The notes below the pieces were generated by a model, which did no database searches, was not told the DNA's origin, and saw only the letters and a program-made list of their open reading frames with translations. From the NCBI RefSeq assembly GCF_902686445.1, contig NC_062217.1, forward strand, positions 84,873,758 through 84,937,757: a DNA stretch of 64,000 nt, written 5' to 3'. Within the stretch, counting starts at the first letter, position 1. Each line of letters opens with the position of its first letter. Positions 57,175-64,000 of this stretch are shown here, piece by piece. The position numbers and the translations under genes are program-made. This DNA comes from Sciurus carolinensis. Lineage: Eukaryota; Chordata; Mammalia; Rodentia; Sciuridae.

Positions 57175-58828
57175 CCTAGATAGGCAGAATTAGTATTGTC
57201 AAAATGGTCATACCACCAAAAGTGTTATACAGATTTAATGCAATTCTGATTAAAATTCCGATAACATTTTTCTTAGAAAAAACAACCATGAAATTCATTT
57301 GGAAAAATAAGAGACCCAGAATAGCCAAAGTAATTCTTATCAAGAAGAGCAAAGCAAGAGGTATCACAAACAAGACAAAACTATACTACAGAGCCATAGT
57401 AACAAAAACAGCATGGTATTGGCACCAAAATAGACAGGTAGAACAATGGTACAGAATAGAAGACACAGAGGCAAACCCACATAAATAGTTACCTCATACT
57501 AGACAAAGGTGCCAAAAACATACAATGGAGAAAAGATAGACTCTTCAACAAATGGTGCTGGGATAACTGGAAATCCACATTAAGCAAGATGAAATTAAAC
57601 CCCTATCTCTCACCCTGCACAAAAATCAACTCAAAGTGGATCAAAGACTTAGGCACTAGAACAGAGACCCTGTGCCTAATAGAAGAAAAAGTAGGCCCAA
57701 ATCTCCACCATGTCTGCTCAGGATCTGACTTCCTTAATAAGACTCCTAAAGCACAAGAAGTAAAATCAAGAATCAATATATGGGATGGATTCAAACTGTG
57801 CTTCTTTACAGAAGAGGAAAAGAATCAATGACATGAAGAGAGAGCCTACAGAATGGGAGAAAATCTTTACCACATGCACCTCAGATAGAGCATTAATCTC
57901 TAGGATATATAAAGAACTAAAAAATACTTAACACCAAAAGAACAAATAACTTAATCAATAAATGGGATAAGGAACTGAACAGACACTTCACAAAAGAATA
58001 TACAGTTGATCAAAAAAATATGTGAAAAAAATGTTCAACACCTTTAGCAATTAGAGAAATGCCTATCAAAACTACTCTAAGATTATCTCACCCCAGTCAG
58101 AATGGCAATCATCAAGAATACAAACAACAAAAAATGTTGGCAAGGATGTGGGACTGCGAATTGGTGCAACCACTATGGAAAGCAGTATGGAGATTCCTAA
58201 GAAAACTTGGAATGGAACCACCATCTGACCCAGTTATCCCACTCCTTGGTTTATACCCAAAGGACTCAAAACAGTGATGCAGTGATATAGCCACATCAAT
58301 GTTTATAGAAGTTCAATTCACAATAGCTAAACTATGGAACCAACCTAGGTGTCCTTCAACAGATGAATGGATGAAAATGTTGTGATATATATACACATAA
58401 TGGAATATTATGTGTATTATTATGTGTATTAGCCTTAAAGAAGAATGAAATTATGGCTTTTGCAGGTAAATGGATGGAGCCAGAGAATATCAGGCTAAGC
58501 GAAATAAGCCAAACCCAAAAAACCAAAGGCCAAATGTTTTCTCTGATATGCAGATGCTACTTCACAATAAGGGGTGGGGCAACTAGGGAAGGATAGACTT
58601 ACTTTAGATTAGGTAGAGGGGAGTGAAGGGAGAAGAGGGGTATGGGGGTAGAAAGGACAGTAAAATGAATCAGACATTAAAACCCTATGTATATATATAA
58701 CTATATGACTGGTGAGATTCTACATCATGTACAACTGGAAGAATGAGAAATTATTCTCCATTATATATGATGTATCAAAGTGCTTCCTACTGTCATGTAT
58801 AACTAATTAAATATTTTAAATTTTTTTA
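57175..58828 (+). mobile_element. 5'-truncated sciurid L1 with 15-bp target-site duplication
   Basis: Holds the ORF2 C-terminal third and 3' UTR. Broken frames at 57204-57488, 57589-57831 and 58059-58277 contain L1 ORF2 landmarks such as '[18 protein letters not shown]', 'KINSKWIKDLGTRTE' and '[17 protein letters not shown]'. Stops and frameshifts separate them. Flanked by 'aaaatcaggcagcaa' at 57160-57174 and 58829-58843 (15/15). Endonuclease and RT domains are absent. Confidence 0.96.
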
Positions 58829-58843
58829 AAAATCAGGCAGCAA

Positions 58844-58886
58844 GAAATTTAGCCTCTGGGCTATATTTTGCAATTCCCTGCTTTAG
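58844..58886 (+). mobile_element. hAT-type DNA transposon fossil, right part
   Basis: 'tagcctctgggctatatttt', 'gcaattccctgctttagg' continues the 57.0-kb element once the L1 and one duplication copy are removed. Confidence 0.78.
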
Positions 58887-58889
58887 GTG

Positions 58890-59250
58890 CAAAACCAACC
58901 CAGATATGAAGAACTCAAGAGAGTCAAGAGGGAGACCTAATCTCATCACCCTTTCAACCAGACACCCATTCCTATTCCTGACCTTCCAGTTCCTCATGTT
59001 AGGAACATGGAAACCTTTTGTTTACACCTCAGTCTCTTAGTCATTGTACTTTGTGTTTTTTAAAAATCATCCAGAAACTACTAGACGGATCATGGACTGG
59101 ACCTTTTCATTCTCATCTACTACTTCACTGACCCGACACTTGCCCTGGATTTCATCTCCACCCAAAACCAGACTGTGGACCTTCTCTCTGGACAAAGTGC
59201 TAACGGAGCATAAAATAACAACAAAAATTTAATCATGTTATACCAAAAGG
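58890..59250. other. No recognisable feature
   Basis: Unique-looking; short frames on both strands. Confidence 0.4.
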
Positions 59251-59254
59251 TACT

Positions 59255-59490
59255 ACAGAGGGGATGACATAGAAATGGAGTCTTAGCCAGGCCAAGACAT
59301 GTATTCCAAGTAGAGGAAAGAGTAAAGAAAACTGGCATGACTAGATTTCAGTTTTAGAAAAGTAGAAGACTTCAGTATGGAAGAATAAAAGAGGGCAGGA
59401 CCAGGCAAGGACACAAAACAGGAGGCTGTTACAAGAACCCAGGCAAAGGAGGATGGCCACCCCAATGCAGGCAGTGGCAGCTGGGTTCAG
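59255..59490 (-). repeat. L2 LINE fragment
   Basis: 'acatgtattccaagtagagg', 'aggaggctgttacaagaacc', 'aggcaaaggaggatggccac' track reverse-strand L2. Confidence 0.55.
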
Positions 59491-59649
59491 GAGTAATCTC
59501 ACACACAAACAGTTCTCAGTTATGATGTTAAAAGAATTCTGTGATGAGATGACGAGATGAAGAGGGGCAGTAAGAGAGAGGATGGGAGCTGGTTAGGAAT
59601 AATGAATCCCATGTGTGTGTATGTGTGTTGTCAGGGGGTGTTGGCTTTG

Positions 59650-59738
59650 GTTTTTTGTGGTACTGGGTCAAACCCACGACTTTGAGCATAACGTGCTACA
59701 CAAGTACACTTATCACTGAGCTACATCCCAGTCCTTAT
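59650..59738 (-). mobile_element. ID SINE
   Basis: Antisense: 'tttttgtggtactgggtcaa', 'acccacgactttgagcataa', 'tatcactgagctacatccca'. Confidence 0.88.
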
Positions 59739-59744
59739 GTATAA

Positions 59745-59936
59745 TTAAAATACACTTATTTTTTAAAAAATAAAAAGACAAGTAGAGTAAAGGGAACATG
59801 GGAAGGGAGGAGGGGAAGGAAAAGGGAAGTACTAGAGAATGAAATTGACCAAATTATCTGATGTGCATGTTCAGATATGTCACAGTGAATCCCACTATTA
59901 TGTACAATGATAATGTACCAATCGAAACCACTAAAA
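59745..59936 (+). mobile_element. Sciurid L1 3' end, short
   Basis: 'aaagggaacatgggaaggga', 'gtactagagaatgaaattga', 'cagtgaatcccactattatg', 'tacaatgataatgtaccaat', A-rich end. It lies directly beside the ID element. Confidence 0.7.
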
Positions 59937-59939
59937 AAG

Positions 59940-60920
59940 AATAGGATTAGGTGGTATTCAGGTTAGGATTGGATAAGGGTTTGAGCCAGGACTGAGGATA
60001 TCACTGGTTTACTTTCCATAAAAATATGACTCAAAACATTCTCATAACCCATCACAATTCACCAGTTCTAAAACACATCATTTCCCACGTTTCCATACCT
60101 AAATTTAGGGAGTATCTTATAAGCATGCACATAGTTTAATTGTAGTTTAATTGGTAGTAGATTTTATTTCATTTATATTTTATTTTGTAGTATATTAAAT
60201 AATGGTAGATCATCCAATCAATGGCATCTTGGATTTTATGGAGTATGGTAAACATGTTTAAAACACAATAAAGGATCTAATGATTCATGTTAGTTTAGGA
60301 GCACAAAACCATCATTGGCGTGTATTGTTTACTAATCATATTTTTAAAGTTTTGTATCTTAAAGAAGTTTTAAGAGACTCTGAAGTATTTCCTTGAAGAA
60401 AAGTTAACCCAACTCTTTTACATGTTCAGTACACCATGTTTTCTGGAGGGACCAGAGAGGTGGAGCAGTAGCATGTAAGAACATGTAAAAATTAGAGAAT
60501 AAAAATTAAAGGTGGGTTCTGCCAAAATTGAGAAGAGTTTTTTGGTGAAAAAAAGGCTAAATGCAACAGAAACTCTAGGAGTAAAAATACTGTAGAAAAG
60601 GTTATGGGAGTTTGGGTCAGGAATTGAGCAAGCAGGTGAATTCAGTAAACAAAATAGCTATTTTTAAACAACTTGTGACTCATTACCAACCTAGTCTATG
60701 ATTTGGATTCATTCAAATACGCCTTTTGTTATTCTTCAAACTGGACCATGTGAGTACCTAATAAACAAAATGTCATGTGAGCGTGTTAATTGCCTAAGTC
60801 AGGAAGAGCAGTAGAACTTCTAAAAGGTGCCTGAGGATAAGAAACTAAAATCTCTCCAAAAAAGAACCGTTTTCCTGATTCCCTGTCACACATCTAGGTG
60901 AATGTAAACAATCCCTAATT
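59940..60920. other. No recognisable feature
   Basis: AT-rich, unique-looking. Confidence 0.4.
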
Positions 60921-60927
60921 GGAATCT

Positions 60928-61308
60928 GCTAAGGTTTGGATGTGTGTCCCCCAAAGACCCATGTGCTAACGGCCTGGTCCCTAGCCTGTGTGGCACTGGG
61001 AAGGTGGTAGAACCTTCAACAGATGTAGTCACTAATCGGGTGTAGTCACTCATAAGAAGGGTGCTAGTTATGCCACTGTGAACATGCCCTTGAAGGGGCT
61101 TTTAGGACCCTTTTCTCTCTCTCCCTTCCCGGGTGGCATGAAGTAAGAAATTCTCCACCACATACTCTCCCCATAATGCACTCCTCACTACAGGCCCAAA
61201 GCAACAGACCAACTGTGGGCTGAAACCATGATCCAAAATGAAGCTTTCCTCCTTATAAGTGAATTATCCTGGGTGTTTTGCTATAGTGACGGAAAGGTGA
61301 TTGACAGA
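60928..61308 (+). mobile_element. MaLR/ERVL solo LTR
   Basis: 'gctaaggtttggatgtgtgt', 'cccccaaagacccatgtgct', 'atgatccaaaatgaagcttt', 'tgttttgctatagtgacgg'. It resembles the copies at 44.4 and 63.9 kb. Confidence 0.9.
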
Positions 61309-61311
61309 CTC

Positions 61312-61800
61312 CTTGACTCTAATCTTGCTTGCTCCAACCTCTGCTTCACCTCTGTGCCACACCAATTCTTCTTCAATACCATTTTCACATGGCTGATGTA
61401 TTCCAAAACTCTTTTTTTTTTTTTTTTTATGGACACAACATCTTTATTTACTTATTTATTTCTACGTGGTGCTGAGGATAGAACCCAGTGCCTCACACGT
61501 ACGAGGCAAGTGCTCTACAATGAACTACAGCCCCAGCCCTATTCCAAACTCTTAATGGCTCCACAGTGTCTCACAATTATTGTCCAAATGTTTCTGCCTA
61601 ATTTGTGAGATTCCCCTGGCCTACACATGTGACTTTAATTCCCACTCTTTCTTTCCTTGTGATCTCTTCTACCGAAAGCTAATCTCAGTCCGTCTTCTCG
61701 GCCTTTTCTAAGATATTTTTCTCCCAAGCTAAAATACCCTCTTGAAAACTCCTGCCCTTTAAGATCCCCCTTTCACCAAGTCTTGTCCACTTCAGTCAAC
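61312..61800 (+). repeat. L2 LINE fragment, interrupted by an ID SINE
   Basis: 'aactcttaatggctccacag', 'caaatgtttctgcctaattt', 'ctcccaagctaaaataccct', 'aagatccccctttcaccaag' follow sense L2. Confidence 0.6.
61411..61539 (-). mobile_element. ID SINE with target-site duplication
   Basis: T17 head, 'cgtggtgctgaggatagaac', 'ctctacaatgaactacagcc'. Flanks 'tattccaaaactctt' (from 61399) and 'tattccaaactctt' (from 61540) differ by one A. Explains part of the 126-codon frame at 61228-61608. Confidence 0.92.
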
Positions 61801-61804
61801 AGGT

Positions 61805-62590
61805 CAGTCCAAGTGCTGACCACACACAGAGCTCCCCTACAATGGACAGGTTTGTGACCCCAGCACTGGGGACACAGCTGTTTCAAGGAGCTCCTTCTGT
61901 ATATGTGACCATGTCCCATATGACTGAAATTTTTGGCCAGAGCTGACTGGATGAGGGGGCTCCTAAGTTATGCCAGTAAGCCACAGACTGGCCCGGGGCT
62001 GATGAGTTTGCCAGATGCGAAAGTTCTGCCTAAATAAGGACAATAAGGTGCAGCTAGAACAATGAGATCCCCTGTCTGAGAAGATTTTGCAGGTGATGCA
62101 GAGAGAGGGAGTCAGTCCTGAGCAGGGGTGAAAGCACCATTGAGTGATCAGATCACCTCAATGGTGGAGCCTTCAAGAAGGGATCCAGGACTCCTGCGGC
62201 TGCCAGGCCACAAGGTTGCCCTGTTACTAGAGCACCCTTGGATGTGTCACAACTCTCCAAGTCCAGTTTCCATGGAGCCAGATCTATCTCAGTTCCTCTT
62301 TTGTCTAGGAATCCAGTCTGCAGGACTTTTCCTGGTTTCTTGTGATGTCTAATGGCTGCCTGGGGCTCTATTTCCCATGCCTATCTATGTAGTACCTAAG
62401 GGAACTTGAATACGTGTTAATTCATAAAACAAAAAACCTAACACTCACCCTGACCTTCATCAGTCCTATTCCCTGAACAGAGCCATGGAATTTGGCACTT
62501 GCTCATGTCTTCTAAAGGTCACTAATTTTGCATATGTTTTAATTTTGCTCCCCCATAGATCATTCACTTCACTTGTTTCTTTTTTTATCT
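61805..62590. other. Unassigned, moderately GC-rich
   Basis: No repeat or gene I can name. Frames at 62128-62352 and 62485-62742 are short. 'gagtgatcagatcacctcaa' at about 62142 is a 12-bp near-palindrome (GTGATCAGATCAC). Confidence 0.4.
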
Positions 62591-62599
62591 TTCATATCC

Positions 62600-62780
62600 T
62601 GATGACCTCGAATCAATCATTTAATCTTTCCAAGTATCAGTATTCTCATTTTAAAAATTGGAATAACATTTTCACCTCCTTGACTGGAAAATTGGGAAAA
62701 GCATATGAGAGCATGTCTGTAAGTGCTTGGCATAGTGCCTGACACACAAAGAGTGCTTGATAAATGCTGGTGATGGTAGT
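62600..62780 (+). repeat. MIR SINE 3' half
   Basis: 'ttctcattttaaaaattgga', 'agtgcttggcatagtgcctg', 'cacaaagagtgcttgataaa' give the MIR end. Confidence 0.8.
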
Positions 62781-62935
62781 GAAGATAATGATGGGGGTAG
62801 TAATGATATTAGTGGTGCTAGTGGTGGTGAAGGTGATGATAGTAATGGTAATGGTAATGATGGCAATCATGGTGCAATGGTGATAGTGGTGATAATAGTG
62901 ATGTGGCAATGATGGTGACGGTGACAATGTTAGCA
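62757..62935 (+). repeat. Degenerate (GTGATG/ATGGTA)n array
   Basis: About 180 bp of imperfect RTGATR/GGTAAT triplet-like units grown from the MIR tail. The 103-codon Thr-Ile minus frame here is an artefact. Confidence 0.92.
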
Positions 62936-63149
62936 GTGTGATGCGTTCTAAACACAAAGTAGATCATTTAGGGATACTTATTGATATGTGAGTTGTCTGG
63001 CAAACTATACACGACATGAGTTACAAAGGAAAATAAGAGATAAAAGTAAGTAGAAATGAAAATCAAATTTGTGAATCAGTTGCTTGAATATCAAATGTTT
63101 TATAGGATACATTAGACTCATTTGTACTCCACAAAAATTGATCTGGAAA

Positions 63150-63262
63150 AATTCCAATTTACTGATGGAAAAAATTAGGATCAAGTAAATTAAATGACTG
63201 GTCCAGTTTTACGAAACTTAGAAATAGCAATGTCTGTGTTCAAGATCTGCACAACTCCAGTG
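63150..63262 (-). repeat. MIR-like SINE fragment
   Basis: 'ggaaaaaattaggatcaagt', 'aatgactggtccagttttac', 'gtctgtgttcaagatctgca'. Confidence 0.6.
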
Positions 63263-63264
63263 AT

Positions 63265-63645
63265 GGTCCTTGGACATACATTAGCTCATTCTACTCCTCA
63301 GTTCTGAATTTTTTCAATTCTCTACCTCTGCCCTGTCAGATCTGTCTCACCAAGTTCTGTATTCTGACTCCAGTTTGGAACTCCTCAAGCTTCTCTCCAG
63401 GTAAGAGAGGTAAGGGATAGGGATGGGAGTACTAAGCATTATTTAGTTAGTAACACACCCAGAAATTTAACCTTCCCTCAATTAAAGGCAAAAACGGTCC
63501 TCTGAGCTTCCATGTTTTCTCAGGATGTCATGGTTCCTCTGAGCAAATGCTGAAATTGAACTTCAATCCAGCACTCTGTGCCACCAGTGCCTCAGCACTC
63601 CCTATGGACTGTTATCACCACCCGCCTCTCGTGTCCCCACCTTAA
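63265..63645. other. No recognisable feature
   Basis: Unique-looking. Confidence 0.4.
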
Positions 63646-63649
63646 AAGC

Positions 63650-63905
63650 ACTGGTTTCTGAGAGGAAAGACTTTGTGCCAAACTGGCTTGAATTCAAACC
63701 CAAACTGAACACTGGTGAGAGTTGCACCACCTCTAGCTGATCAACTTCCAGACACTTACCTAACATCTCTGAGCCTTGGTCTCCTCAGTCTGCTCCATAG
63801 AATTCTTACAAGTAAGAAATAGGAGAATCTGTAACTAAGCCTCAGTGCATAGCCTAGCACAGAGTCAACATTTGACACATGTAATTGCCATTACTGTTAT
63901 TAATT
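63650..63905 (+). repeat. MIR SINE
   Basis: 'ggcttgaattcaaacccaaa', 'cctaacatctctgagccttg', 'catagcctagcacagagtca' preserve MIR order end to end. Confidence 0.75.
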
Positions 63906-63916
63906 ATGCTACTTGT

Positions 63917-64000
63917 TATAGTTTGGATCTTGAATGTCCCCCAAAGGCCCATGTGTTGAAGGCTTGGTCCCCAGCCTGTAGCACTATTGGGAGATGGTGT
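63917..64000 (+). mobile_element. MaLR/ERVL LTR, cut by window end
   Basis: 'ttatagtttggatcttgaat', 'gtcccccaaaggcccatgtg', 'ttggtccccagcctgtagca'. Only the first about 85 bp are in the window. Confidence 0.88.

Noticed and set aside
61228..61608. 126-codon plus frame
   Set aside because: Runs from an LTR end through an L2 and an antisense ID SINE; a chimera of repeats.

Overview
This window looks like mammalian nuclear DNA from a squirrel-family rodent (Sciuridae: ground squirrel, marmot or tree squirrel). The strongest taxonomic clue is a dimeric SINE in which a B1-like half (7SL-derived) is fused to an ID-like half (tRNA-derived). This is the MEN or B1-dID architecture known from squirrels. 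Monomeric ID and B1 copies, and L1 3' ends of a type I associate with sciurids, support the same placement. Base composition is AT-rich and CpG-poor, as in intergenic or deep intronic mammalian DNA.

I find no protein-coding gene, no exon I can defend, and no tRNA, rRNA or snRNA gene. The longest open frames are explained by microsatellites, LTRs, SINEs, L1 remnants or chance. The content is mainly layered transposon remains: (i) ancient MIR and L2 fragments across the whole window; (ii) old L1/HAL1-type LINE pieces (1.4-2.0, 3.1-3.6, 15.5-17.1, 20.9-21.2, 33.0-34.3 and 36.9-38.3 kb); (iii) DNA transposon fossils of Tigger-like and hAT-like type (7.7, 22.5, 28.1, 31.4, 49.2 and 57.0 kb); (iv) many solo LTRs of MaLR/ERVL type (5.3, 13.4, 18.6, 19.1, 29.0, 41.1, 44.0, 44.4, 51.0, 60.9 and 63.9 kb) and two MLT2-like ERVL LTRs (11.0 and 54.3 kb), with one possible ERV1 LTR near 25 kb; (v) younger rodent or squirrel insertions: MEN, B1 and ID SINEs, and L1 copies at 39.6, 42.4-44.0, 57.2-58.8 and 59.7 kb.

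Region by region: 0-17 kb is LINE, MIR and LTR debris with a GATA and a CT microsatellite. 18-31 kb holds LTRs, a three-layer nest (MEN inside a Tigger-like element inside an L2), an unexplained low-stop stretch at 27.2-28.0 kb, and a 136-bp duplication tied to an LTR at 29.2-29.7 kb. 31-46 kb is the densest repeat area, with an L1 showing a 5' inversion and an L1 3' end that carries telomere-like repeats. 46-50.5 kb is the most repeat-poor part. It contains two stretches (about 46.1-46.7 and 49.6-50.4 kb) with clustered CpGs or clustered transcription-factor-like motifs, the best candidates for conserved regulatory DNA. 51-64 kb returns to LTR, L2 and L1 debris, including an L1 with a perfect 15-bp target-site duplication inside a hAT fossil.

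Family names come from remembered consensus features, not a database search. The superfamily is usually safer than the subfamily, and most boundaries are accurate to about 10-30 bp unless a target-site duplication is given.
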